Below are positions 6,047-13,360 of a stretch of DNA of 14,119 nucleotides, piece after piece. The stretch's first letter is position 1. The number at the start of each line of letters is the position of its first letter. This DNA is from Paracoccaceae bacterium (lineage in GTDB: Bacteria > Pseudomonadota > Alphaproteobacteria > Rhodobacterales > Rhodobacteraceae). The notes below the pieces were generated by a model. It did not search any database. It had not been told where the DNA came from and was given only the letters and a program-made list of their open reading frames with translations. The stretch is from positions 1 through 14,119 of the forward strand of contig WFQA01000170.1 in the NCBI GenBank assembly GCA_015487255.1. The letters are read 5' to 3'. A program made the position numbers and the translations under genes.

Positions 6047-8800
6047 TTATCTTCCCTGCAGTTTTTCGGTGATAATATCTGCCATCTGCGCGCGGCTGGC
6101 GTCAAGCGCTGATTTCAGCGCCCCGATATCTTTCATACCCGTAAGCCGGGCCAGAAGCTGCGCCACGCCGCTGCCGGATTTTTGCGGATCAAACACCGAT
6201 TGCACCGCCAGCCGGGTGGCCTGCTGGGTGGTGTGATAAAGGCCGAGCGCCTTGGTTATTTGCGCCAGCTCGCCCGCTGCCAACCACCCCGCCCCGGCCA
6301 AATCAGCCACTTTTTGCCCGGGCCTGGCCCCGGCAATCAGCCCGCCGGCCTGCACCAGCAATTCCACATCCATCAGCCCGCCTGTGCCGTTTTTCACATC
6401 CCATGTATTGCTGCCGGATTTGGCCCCGGCCAGCCGGATGCGCATCTCACCCAGAGCGCGCAGCACCTCTTCCTCTGCGCGCGGCATGGCCAAAACCTCA
6501 GCTATCACCGCGCCGACCTCCGCAGCAATTGGCCCGGCTACCACCCGGGCGCGCAACAGCGCCATATGTTCCCAGACCCAGGCTTTGTTTTTCTGATAGC
6601 TGTCAAACGCGCTGAGCGAGGTGGCCACCGGCCCCTGCCGCCCCGAGGGCCGCAGGCGCATATCCACCTCGTAAAGCCCGCCTTTGGAGGTGGCGACCGT
6701 CAGCGCCGAAACCAGCGCTTTTGTAAAGCGTGCATAATATGGCTGAACGGCCAGCGGGCGCCTGCCGATTGACTGGCCCTCACCATCCGCATCATAAACC
6801 ACAATCAGGTCAAGGTCGGACGAGGCCGTCATCTCGCGCGAGCCAAGCTTGCCCATGGCGATAACGGCTGCGCCCTTGCCCGGCGGCGGGCCGTGGCGGC
6901 GGGCAAACTGCTTGACCACCACGTCAAAAAGCCCGGAAAGGCAGGCCTCGGCGATGTTGGAATAAGCCAGCGCGGTTTCATCACTATCAGCAATGCCGCG
7001 CAAAAGCTGCACCCCGATGCGGAAGCGCTGGTCTTGCGCCCAGATGCGGGCGGCATCGAGCTGGCGTTCGAAATCCTCCGCCAGGTCCAGCTCGCCCTGA
7101 AGCTCGGCTTTCAACACATCAAGCGGCGGCAGCGGCTTGAAGAACCCGGCGCTGATCACCGCCTCCAGCACCCTTGCATGGCCACCCAAATAGCGCGCCA
7201 GCTCGGGGGCCATGGCACAGATATCGACCAGCATTTCCAGCAGCTCCGGCTTGGCCCTGAATAGCGAAAACACCTGCACCCCGGCTGGCAGACCGGCCAA
7301 AAACGCATCAAACTGGATCAGCGCTTCATCGGGGTTTTGCGCCCGGCACAGGCTGGCAAGGATTTGTGGCTTGAGATGGGCAAATATGCGCTGCGCCCGC
7401 TCGCTGCGCAGGGCCGGGTAAGTGAGCCAGCGCCCGGTGATTTCAGCCGCGCGCGCCGGTTCTGCCCAGGTTGTGACATCCGCTTCCCCGGGCAGATCAT
7501 CGCTGAAAAAATTCTCGGTGATCTCATGCACCGCCGCCAGCCGGGCCAATATATCTGCCTCAAAAGCCGCAAGGTCATCAAAGCCGCAAAACAGTGCCAA
7601 CTGCCGGCGTTTGATTTCATCACCGGGAATAATATGCGTTTGCGCGTCATCCATCATCTGGATGCGATGCTCAAGCTGGCGATGCGCGCGGTAGGCGCTG
7701 GTCAGGCTTTGCGCCGCCTGCTCGGGGATCATACCCTTTTGCGCCAGGGCCGCAAGCGCGCCGATGGTGTCGCGCATGCGCAGGCTGCGGTCTTTGCCGC
7801 CCAGAATAATTTGCTGGGTTTGGGCGAAAAACTCGATCTCCCTGATCCCGCCCTGCCCGAGCTTTATGTCATGGCCGGGAATGTCAGCGCCATAAAGCCC
7901 TTTATGGGCGCGGATGCGCCGGCGCATCTCATGGGCGTCCTCGATTGCGGCGTAATCGAGATGCCGCCGCCAGATGAACGGCTCCAGCCGCGAAAGAAAA
8001 GCCTTGCCCGCCTGCAAGGCCCCGCCGCAGGGGCGGGCCTTGATGAAGGCGGCGCGCTCCCAGGTGCGGCCCAGGCTTTCATAATAGCGCTCGGCGGTCT
8101 CGGTAGCGATGCAGACCGGGGTGACAGAAGCATCCGGGCGCAGCCGCAGATCGGTGCGAAAAACATAACCCTGCGCGGTGTTTTCGCTCAGTAGCCTGAT
8201 CAGGCGTTTGGTGATGCGGATGAAGGCGGCGCGCAGCTCGCCCCATTGCCCGGCGGGGTGGCGGCTTTCGTCAAACAGGATGATCAGGTCGATATCGGAG
8301 GAGTAATTCAGCTCATCAGCCCCCATCTTGCCCATGGCAAGGGCAAACATGCCCGCCGCATCCGCCGGATCTGCCGGCAGCTTGCCGCGCGCCGCCTCGG
8401 CCGCAACCAAAAACCGCAAGCCGGTATCGACCGCTGCGTCCGCCAGTTTTGTCAGCGCTCCCGTGACCTGCGCCAAATCCCACAAGCCGCCGATGTCGGC
8501 CAGCGCAATCAGCAAAGCCCCCCGGCGCTTGGCAATGCGCATACTGTCGGACAGAGCCTGAAAGCTGTTTTGGTCAAAATCCAGCAGGGTTTCAAAACTG
8601 TGCGCCAGCGGTTTCGCGGCAATGCTGTGCAGCCACGCCTGCTCGCGCTGTATGGAAGCGCTCAGATAAGCGCTGCACCCGGCTGTGCCCTCGATCAGCT
8701 TGAGCAGGTTTTTGGGCAGGCCGGAAAAAAGCGCCCTCATTTCCGCCCCGCGTTTTTTGTCAAAAGGCCGGGGCGCGCGCCGCACCTGATCGAGGCGCAT
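6047..8800 (-). CDS. glnE: Bifunctional glutamine synthetase adenylyltransferase/adenylyl-removing enzyme
   Basis: GlnE attaches and removes AMP on a tyrosine of glutamine synthetase, switching the enzyme off and on in response to PII and glutamine. The 917-residue protein is slightly shorter than the E. coli enzyme. It shows the two expected nucleotidyltransferase domains. The N-terminal, adenylyl-removing domain has GKMGADELNYSSDIDLIILFD (157-177), and the C-terminal, adenylyltransferase domain has GKLGSREMTASSDLDLIVVYD (650-670). Both keep the DxD metal ligands. The regulatory helical regions and the C-terminal helical bundle (EMRIRLAG, DVKNGTGGLMDVELLVQ) are also intact. The ATG at 8800 lies 1 nt after the stop of the enoyl-CoA hydratase gene, implying cotranscription. 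No glnA or glnB is in the window. Confidence 0.96.
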   Translation of the reverse strand: MRLDQVRRAPRPFDKKRGAEMRALFSGLPKNLLKLIEGTAGCSAYLSASIQREQAWLHSIAAKPLAHSFETLLDFDQNSFQALSDSMRIAKRRGALLIALADIGGLWDLAQVTGALTKLADAAVDTGLRFLVAAEAARGKLPADPADAAGMFALAMGKMGADELNYSSDIDLIILFDESRHPAGQWGELRAAFIRITKRLIRLLSENTAQGYVFRTDLRLRPDASVTPVCIATETAERYYESLGRTWERAAFIKARPCGGALQAGKAFLSRLEPFIWRRHLDYAAIEDAHEMRRRIRAHKGLYGADIPGHDIKLGQGGIREIEFFAQTQQIILGGKDRSLRMRDTIGALAALAQKGMIPEQAAQSLTSAYRAHRQLEHRIQMMDDAQTHIIPGDEIKRRQLALFCGFDDLAAFEADILARLAAVHEITENFFSDDLPGEADVTTWAEPARAAEITGRWLTYPALRSERAQRIFAHLKPQILASLCRAQNPDEALIQFDAFLAGLPAGVQVFSLFRAKPELLEMLVDICAMAPELARYLGGHARVLEAVISAGFFKPLPPLDVLKAELQGELDLAEDFERQLDAARIWAQDQRFRIGVQLLRGIADSDETALAYSNIAEACLSGLFDVVVKQFARRHGPPPGKGAAVIAMGKLGSREMTASSDLDLIVVYDADGEGQSIGRRPLAVQPYYARFTKALVSALTVATSKGGLYEVDMRLRPSGRQGPVATSLSAFDSYQKNKAWVWEHMALLRARVVAGPIAAEVGAVIAEVLAMPRAEEEVLRALGEMRIRLAGAKSGSNTWDVKNGTGGLMDVELLVQAGGLIAGARPGQKVADLAGAGWLAAGELAQITKALGLYHTTQQATRLAVQSVFDPQKSGSGVAQLLARLTGMKDIGALKSALDASRAQMADIITEKLQGR

Positions 8801-8801
8801 A

Positions 8802-9578
8802 TTACCGCCCTTCGTATTTTGGCGGGCGTTTTTCCATAAACGCCATCACCCCTTCAACGAAATCTCTGGTTTTGCCGGCTTTGCCCTGCAGCCTGGCCTC
8901 CAGCGCCAATTGCTCGTCGAGCGAGTTGTCAAAGCTGGCCCGCAATGCCTGCTTGATATATTTATAGGCTTTGCTCGGGCCGGTGGCGAGTTTTTCCGCC
9001 CGTTCATGCACCACGCTGGCAAAGGCGTCATCGGGCACGCTCTCCCAGATCATGCCCCAATTGGCCGCCTGATCAGCGCTGATCTTATCGGCAAAAAGAG
9101 CTGCCCCCATTGCCTTGGCAAAGCCCATCTGGCGCGGCAACCAGTAGGTGCCGCCAGCATCGGGCACCAGCCCGATACGGGCAAAAGCCTGAATGAAAAA
9201 CGCCGATTGCGCCGCGATCACCACATCGGCGGCCAGCGCCAGATTGGCCCCTGCCCCGGCCGCCGGGCCGTTCACCGCCGCAATCGTCGGGATCGGGCAG
9301 TTGTAAATCGCCTTTAAGAGCGGCTCGTATTCCTCCAGCAGGGTGCGCTCCATGTCGATATCACCGGCATTGACCCGGTCCCCCAGATCCTGCCCCGAGC
9401 AAAAACCGCGCCCGGCACCGGTGAGCAGCAGCACCCGCCCGTCAAGCGGCGCGTGCTGCACCGCGTGCAGCAGATCAAGCCGCATTTGCGCGTTCAGCCC
9501 GTTCATCACCTCGGGGCGGTTCATGGTTATTTTGACCACGTCATCCGTGGCCTCATAAAGAATGGTTTCGTATTGCAT
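8802..9578 (-). CDS. paaG: Enoyl-CoA hydratase/isomerase, PaaG type
   Basis: This is a 258-residue crotonase-superfamily protein. The oxyanion-hole motifs are GRGFCSGQDLGDR and AAVNGPAAGAGANLALAADVVIAA. The region IGLVPDAGGTYWLPR carries the Asp found in PaaG (2-(1,2-epoxy-1,2-dihydrophenyl)acetyl-CoA isomerase), and the two glutamates of classical enoyl-CoA hydratases are absent. The end (REGVMAF-like EGVMAFMEKRPPKYEGR) also matches PaaG. The frame opens upstream at TTG 9602, but AGGAGG followed 7 nt later by ATG 9578 fixes the start. No other phenylacetate genes are present, so the substrate may differ; the paaG name reflects sequence type only. The gene is 67 nt downstream of ccmH and 1 nt before glnE. 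Confidence 0.87.
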   Translation of the reverse strand: MQYETILYEATDDVVKITMNRPEVMNGLNAQMRLDLLHAVQHAPLDGRVLLLTGAGRGFCSGQDLGDRVNAGDIDMERTLLEEYEPLLKAIYNCPIPTIAAVNGPAAGAGANLALAADVVIAAQSAFFIQAFARIGLVPDAGGTYWLPRQMGFAKAMGAALFADKISADQAANWGMIWESVPDDAFASVVHERAEKLATGPSKAYKYIKQALRASFDNSLDEQLALEARLQGKAGKTRDFVEGVMAFMEKRPPKYEGR

Positions 9579-9620
9579 TGGCACCCTCCTCAGCCTGGCC
9601 AAAGCCTAAGCTGAAAGCGC

Positions 9621-9647
9621 GAAGAGGGAAACCCCGAACGTGGGGTT
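9621..9647 (-). terminator. Candidate hairpin terminator after ccmH
   Basis: On the minus strand AACCCC (9647-9642) pairs perfectly with GGGGTT (9635-9630) around a 6-nt loop, overlapping the ccmH stop codon. The following tract is pyrimidine-rich (TCCCTCTTC) but not a true U-run, so termination may be partial and allow read-through into paaG-glnE. Confidence 0.4.
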
Positions 9648-10095
9648 AATCCTGGAGCAAACTTGCTAACTTTTCCGCTTCGTCCGGGTCCAGCTCCTCA
9701 TCCTGCTCCTTTTTGGGTCGGGTGCGCACATAATAAAGCGCCCCGCCACCACCAAGCAGAATCGCCAGCGGGCCGGTCAGCCAGAGCAGCAGGTTTGTCA
9801 TGCTGAAGGTGGGTTTCAGCAAGATAAACTCCCCATAACGCGAGACAAAAAATTGCAGGACTTCCTCATCGGTATCGCCCATGGTCAGCCGCTCACGCAG
9901 CAAAACCCGCATATCCGCAGCCAGCGCGGCATTGGAGTCGTCGATATTCTCGTTGCGGCAAACCGGGCAGCGCAAACCCTTAGAGAGCACACGCGCCCTT
10001 TCCTCCAGCACCGGATCATCGAGCATTTCGCCCGGCTCGACCGCAAAGGCAGGGCTGCCCAGCATCATTAGAAAAACAAGAATATATTTCATCAT
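9646..10095 (-). CDS. ccmH: Cytochrome c-type biogenesis protein CcmH (Ccl2)
   Basis: CcmH is a membrane-anchored periplasmic thiol protein of the System I cytochrome c maturation pathway. It reduces the CxxCH disulfide of apocytochrome c and works with CcmF in haem ligation. The 149-residue protein has a signal peptide (MMKYILVFLMMLGSPAFA), the active-site LRCPVCRNENIDDS with Cys43 and Cys46, the three-helix periplasmic domain, a membrane anchor at about 101-123 and an acidic cytoplasmic tail. It lacks the TPR extension of the long E. coli CcmH, as is usual where that part is a separate CcmI. Translation may begin at either of two adjacent ATGs; GGAG in the ccmF 3' end is 3 nt from the first and 6 nt from the second. 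The first abuts the ccmF stop codon directly. Confidence 0.95.
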   Translation of the reverse strand: MMKYILVFLMMLGSPAFAVEPGEMLDDPVLEERARVLSKGLRCPVCRNENIDDSNAALAADMRVLLRERLTMGDTDEEVLQFFVSRYGEFILLKPTFSMTNLLLWLTGPLAILLGGGGALYYVRTRPKKEQDEELDPDEAEKLASLLQD

Positions 10096-12075
10096 CTACT
10101 CCGCAGGGGCAGCGCCGCGAGGCGCGCGCTTTCTGGATGGCGCGGCGATCCGGTAGCGCCGGTCAAACAGGCTGAACGAGCCGCCAATCGCCATGAAGAT
10201 CGTGCCGATCCATATCCAGTTGACAAAGGGTTTGATATAGGTGCGCACCGCATAGCCGCTTTCGCCCTGTGGCTCGCCCAGGGTGATATAAACATCACGG
10301 GTCAGCCCCATATCGATGGCGGCTTCGGTGGTAGGGGTGCGCTCGACGGTGTAGTTGCGCTTTTCGGGATACATCAGATAGGTTTCATCCCCTTCCTGCA
10401 CCACAACCTCACCCACGACAGCGGTATAATTTGGCCCCCGCACATCCTCTACCCCGTTCAGGGTAAAAGTATAACCGGCCACATCATAAGGTTCGCCAAA
10501 TTGCACCGCGCGGATATCCTCGACCTCCCATGCGATCACCGCCGAGATGCCAAAGATGATCAACCCCAGCCCGCCATGGGAGAACACCCTGCCCCAGTCC
10601 GAGCCGGGCAAATTGCGCAGCCGCCGGAAGAATTCGCCCATCGGCACCTTGCGAAAACGGCAGCGATTGCCCAGGTCGGCCAATGCGCCAAGGATGATCC
10701 AGGCCGCCATTGTCAGCCCGATCGGGGCAATCATCCGCTCGCCGGTTTGCAGGCTCCAGACCAAAGCGCCCAGCACAACCGAAAGCGCAACAACCCCCCA
10801 GAGCGGCTGCATGGTGCGGCCCAGCTTGCCGCGTTTCCATGGCAGGATAGAGCCGATCGGCAATACCATGATCAGGATCACCATGAACGGCGTGAAAGCC
10901 ATATCAAAGAAAGGCGGCCCCACGGAGATCGTTTCGCCAGTGGCGAATTCGATCACCAATGGCCACATGGTGCCGACAAAAACCACCACCGCCGAAACCG
11001 TCAGCAACAGGTTGTTGAGCACCAGCCCGCTTTCGCGGCTGAAGGTCGAAAACACCGATTGGGATTTGAGCGTATTGGCCCTGAGCGCATACATGGTAAG
11101 CCCGCCGCCAATGGCCACGGCGAGAATACCCAGCACAAACATGCCGCGCCTTGGGTCGTTGGCAAAAGCATGCACCGAGGTCAACACACCCGAGCGCACC
11201 AGGAAGGTGCCGATCAACGAGAATGAAAATGCCAGAATGGCCAGCAGCACGGTCCATGCCTTCAATGTATCGCGCTTTTCAACCACGATCGCCGAGTGCA
11301 GCAAGGCGGTGGCCACCAGCCATGGCATGAAGGAGGAGTTTTCCACCGGGTCCCAGAACCACCAGCCACCCCAGCCAAGCTCGTAATAAGCCCACCAGCT
11401 GCCGTAAGAGATACCAATGGTCAGCGAGACCCAGGCGGCGAGGGTCCAGGGGCGCACCCAGCGCGCCCATGCGGCATCAACCTTGCCCTCGATCAGCGCG
11501 GCGATGGCAAAGCTGAAAGCCATGGAAAGGCCGACATAGCCAAAATAAAGGAAAGGCGGGTGAAAAGCGAGGCCGAGATCCTGCAATAGCGGGTTTAGGC
11601 CATTGCCGTTGAGCGGCGGGTTTTCAAGGCGCAAAAACGGGTTGGAGGTGAAGAGCAGAAAGCCCAGAAACGCCACGCCGATCATCGCCTGCACCGAAAG
11701 CACCCGCGCCTTCAACGCCGGGGGCAGGTTGTTGCCAAAGGTGGCAACCAGGGCACCAAACATCGCCAAAATCAGGTTCCAGAGCAGGATAGAACCTTCG
11801 TGATTGGCCCAAACGCCGGTAATCTTGAAGATCATCGGTTTATCGGTATTCGAGTTGGCTGCCACCAGCCTGACCGAAAAATCGGACACCACAAATGCGT
11901 ATGTCAGGGCAGCAAAGGACAGAATCAGTAGTATAAACTGTATCTGCGCGGCGGGTACCGCAACAGCCATCCAGTTATTCCACCCCTTCTGCGCGCCGAC
12001 CATCGGGATAATCGACTGCAAAACAGCGATTATCAAAGCCAGAATAACTGCGTATTGGCCAAGTTCTACAAACAT
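10096..12075 (-). CDS. ccmF: Haem lyase CcmF (Ccl1)
   Basis: CcmF is the integral membrane haem-handling core of System I cytochrome c maturation. It accepts haem from holo-CcmE and, with CcmH, attaches it to apocytochrome c. With the start at 12075 the protein has 659 residues, normal for the family, and many membrane helices. It has the WWD domain WGGWWFWDPVEN (235-246) and four conserved histidines: His172 (HPPFLYFGYVG), His260 (LLHSAIV), His302 (SVHAFANDP) and His500 (SHGGLGL). A large periplasmic loop follows His500. An open frame reaches ATG 12111, but that start has no ribosome binding site and would place a terminator hairpin inside the gene. ATG 12075 has AAGGA 8 nt upstream and gives the expected N-terminus (MFVELGQYAVILAL). 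Confidence 0.96.
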   Translation of the reverse strand: MFVELGQYAVILALIIAVLQSIIPMVGAQKGWNNWMAVAVPAAQIQFILLILSFAALTYAFVVSDFSVRLVAANSNTDKPMIFKITGVWANHEGSILLWNLILAMFGALVATFGNNLPPALKARVLSVQAMIGVAFLGFLLFTSNPFLRLENPPLNGNGLNPLLQDLGLAFHPPFLYFGYVGLSMAFSFAIAALIEGKVDAAWARWVRPWTLAAWVSLTIGISYGSWWAYYELGWGGWWFWDPVENSSFMPWLVATALLHSAIVVEKRDTLKAWTVLLAILAFSFSLIGTFLVRSGVLTSVHAFANDPRRGMFVLGILAVAIGGGLTMYALRANTLKSQSVFSTFSRESGLVLNNLLLTVSAVVVFVGTMWPLVIEFATGETISVGPPFFDMAFTPFMVILIMVLPIGSILPWKRGKLGRTMQPLWGVVALSVVLGALVWSLQTGERMIAPIGLTMAAWIILGALADLGNRCRFRKVPMGEFFRRLRNLPGSDWGRVFSHGGLGLIIFGISAVIAWEVEDIRAVQFGEPYDVAGYTFTLNGVEDVRGPNYTAVVGEVVVQEGDETYLMYPEKRNYTVERTPTTEAAIDMGLTRDVYITLGEPQGESGYAVRTYIKPFVNWIWIGTIFMAIGGSFSLFDRRYRIAAPSRKRAPRGAAPAE

Positions 12076-12087
12076 ATCTCGAATCCT

Positions 12088-12119
12088 TGAAAGAAAACCT
12101 CGCGCCATCATACGCGAGG
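12088..12119 (-). terminator. Rho-independent terminator of the endolysin-holin cassette
   Basis: On the minus strand CCTCGCG (12119-12113) and CGCGAGG (12104-12098) form a perfect 7-bp GC-rich stem with an 8-nt loop. TTTTCTTT (12097-12090) follows. It lies about 50 nt after the holin stop codon and 12 nt before the ccmF start, so it separates the lysis cassette from ccmF. Confidence 0.7.
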
Positions 12120-12134
12120 CATCTCAGGGATCAA
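12107..12134 (-). promoter_or_regulatory. Candidate ccmF promoter with its -10 box in the terminator loop
   Basis: On the minus strand TTGATC (12134-12129) and TATGAT (12112-12107) are 16 nt apart, matching the sigma-70 consensus at 4 of 6 and 5 of 6 positions. The -10 box lies entirely in the loop of the terminator hairpin. The predicted start near 12100 would give ccmF a leader of about 25 nt carrying only the second half of the hairpin, plus the ribosome binding site. Confidence 0.5.
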
Positions 12135-12167
12135 ATTGCAATTTCGTGATCGCGATAAAGCGTCGCA

Positions 12168-12653
12168 TCAAGAATTTTCCGTCCGCCAGGCCTCCAATGC
12201 CGCATTCGGGCTTCGGGCCGGGGCATCAGCCGGGGGCGCGGCCACGGGCCTGGCCGGAATATTTGCCCGATAACCACGAAAATAGTTCAACTCCCGCGCA
12301 CCAAAATAAAACGAAACCACCGCCCCCAGCAGCCACCATAACGGCTCGGGCACATAGGCAAGCCCCTGCATACGAAGCGAAAACCCGTCCGGGTCGGCCA
12401 TGGCATAAGCAAACAACCCCACGGTCGAGAGCGCCATGATCGGGCGCGGCAGCCGGTTCAGCCCGTTAACAAACCGGTCAAACCAGCCCAGAGGTTTTTG
12501 CGCAAATTCCGCCCCCGCCTGTGCCAGCGCCGCCTGATACCGCGCCTGCGCGCCCATCTCGGCCTTGGTTCGGTTAACCGTAAAAACCTCGGAAACCTCG
12601 GCAACCGCGCCGCCAACCGCCCGCGCGGTGCGCCCCAGCCCCAGCAGGCTCAT
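12168..12653 (-). CDS. GTA-type holin (3TM holin family)
   Basis: The 161-residue protein matches the architecture of the holin used for release of rhodobacterial gene transfer agents (Pfam family GTA_holin_3TM). A charged, Ala-rich N-terminal part (1-70) comes first. Two clear membrane segments follow, at about 72-86 (IMALSTVGLFAYAMA) and 101-119 (VPEPLWWLLGAVVSFYFGA), and then a Pro/Ala-rich cytoplasmic tail (about 131-161). A holin makes holes in the inner membrane so that a cytoplasmic endolysin can reach the peptidoglycan. The ATG overlaps the endolysin stop as ATGA (12650-12653), showing translational coupling. A hairpin terminator follows. The family name comes from remembered family features plus the endolysin partner, not a database search. 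Confidence 0.85.
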   Translation of the reverse strand: MSLLGLGRTARAVGGAVAEVSEVFTVNRTKAEMGAQARYQAALAQAGAEFAQKPLGWFDRFVNGLNRLPRPIMALSTVGLFAYAMADPDGFSLRMQGLAYVPEPLWWLLGAVVSFYFGARELNYFRGYRANIPARPVAAPPADAPARSPNAALEAWRTENS

Positions 12654-13261
12654 GCCCAGCCCCTGACCCGGGCATCATGCTCGGCCCGTGAAAGCCGGAA
12701 CTTTTCCGCCATGAATTCCTCGGCCCGGGTGATCCAGCCACCCTTGCCGCCATCGCGCCGCCGGGCGAATTTGCGCAGCTTGGGCCGGGCATCCGCCAGG
12801 CCATAATAATAGTTGCGCCGCGCGATCCCGTAAGCATCAACCAGATAACCCGAAGCCGCGGCGTAAGCAAGTTCAGCCACCCGCGCCGTATCCGGGCCAA
12901 TCGCCCCGTCCACCGCTGTCGGAAAGCCGAAATCCCCAAGCAGGCGCTGCAATATCTTCACCGCATGGCTGCCCGCATTGACATACATATCATAAACACT
13001 GGGCTGAAGCGGCGCTGGCAGCATGCCGATATTGGGGGCCTCGAAATACTGCTTTTTGAAAATATCCGCCGCCTGCGCGCGGCTGAGCGCACGCACATCG
13101 CGGGTGTTTATCCGCCCGTCATTGTTGATATCCAGCCCAAGGCGGCGCATGGTGCCAATGGTCACACCATATTTCGTTGCCCCGCCCGGATCATCCGGGT
13201 CATTCACATATCCGCCTTCACGCCGGATAATTTCCTCTGTGATCTCGTCGATCCCCTGCAT
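12650..13261 (-). CDS. Holin-associated N-acetylmuramidase (GH108 endolysin)
   Basis: This 203-residue peptidoglycan hydrolase has a GH108 lysozyme-like domain at the N-terminus, with the catalytic Glu15 in REGGYVNDPDDPGGATKYGVT, and a C-terminal peptidoglycan-binding domain (PG_binding_3 type; about 105-190, with FGFPTAVDGAIGPDTARV and the GGWITRAEEF end). It has no signal peptide, as expected for an enzyme released through a holin. Residues 44-55 (DINNDGRINTRD) form a dockerin/EF-hand-like calcium loop with Asp44, Asn46, Asp48 and Asp55. The start ATG 13261 has GAGG 5 nt upstream; the GTG at 13267 lies inside that ribosome binding site. In Rhodobacter capsulatus the equivalent lysis pair (rcc00555-rcc00556) lies away from the main GTA cluster; this pair is likely its counterpart. 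Confidence 0.9.
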   Translation of the reverse strand: MQGIDEITEEIIRREGGYVNDPDDPGGATKYGVTIGTMRRLGLDINNDGRINTRDVRALSRAQAADIFKKQYFEAPNIGMLPAPLQPSVYDMYVNAGSHAVKILQRLLGDFGFPTAVDGAIGPDTARVAELAYAAASGYLVDAYGIARRNYYYGLADARPKLRKFARRRDGGKGGWITRAEEFMAEKFRLSRAEHDARVRGWA

Positions 13262-13278
13262 AGCCACCTCATGCCAAT

Positions 13279-13293
13279 TTAATGAAAAATTGA
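13279..13293. promoter_or_regulatory. CtrA-like site upstream of the endolysin gene
   Basis: TTAA-N7-TTGA (on the coding strand TCAA-N7-TTAA) differs from the CtrA consensus TTAA-N7-TTAA at one base. It lies 17-32 nt before the endolysin ATG in the most AT-rich part of the 99-bp spacer. No convincing sigma-70 promoter is visible here, which would suit activator-dependent expression, although the site is close to the start codon for a classical activator. AT-rich DNA yields such matches by chance fairly often. Confidence 0.35.
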
Positions 13294-13322
13294 CATAAAG
13301 ATGGCTTAAATTAGCTAAGAAG

Positions 13323-13336
13323 CGGTGACAGCACCG
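13323..13336 (-). terminator. Weak hairpin after ccmE
   Basis: CGGTG and CACCG form a 5-bp stem around a 4-nt loop, 25 nt after the ccmE stop codon on the minus strand, followed by CTTCTTAG. The stem is short and the T-tract poor, so this is at most a partial terminator or a processing site before the lysis cassette. Confidence 0.3.
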
Positions 13337-13360
13337 TTCGCACCCGTTGCTAAAGCCGGG

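Noticed and set aside
7337..8194. 285-residue plus-strand open frame inside glnE, and similar long ones at 6182-6772 and 8246-8839
   Set aside because: All lie antisense to glnE, whose protein is intact and full of family motifs. Long opposite frames are expected in GC-rich coding DNA.
10501..11386. Two long plus-strand open frames (241 and 279 residues) inside ccmF
   Set aside because: They are antisense to an intact CcmF with all key histidines. Their products are low-complexity and lack any recognisable domain.
12076..12111. Upstream start of ccmF at ATG 12111
   Set aside because: No ribosome binding site precedes it, the extra 12 residues are not typical of CcmF, and the stretch forms a terminator hairpin. 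ATG 12075 has a good site.
12168..13261. Interpreting the holin-endolysin pair as the remnant of an ordinary prophage
   Set aside because: No integrase, capsid, tail or attachment-site repeat is seen around it. The flanking genes are intact housekeeping genes, and base composition is like the neighbours.
13290..13317. TTGACA on the plus strand as a promoter antisense to ccmE
   Set aside because: The best -10 candidate 16 nt on (TAGCTA) is poor, and no rightward gene lies downstream. The bases are better explained as part of the CtrA-like pattern or chance.
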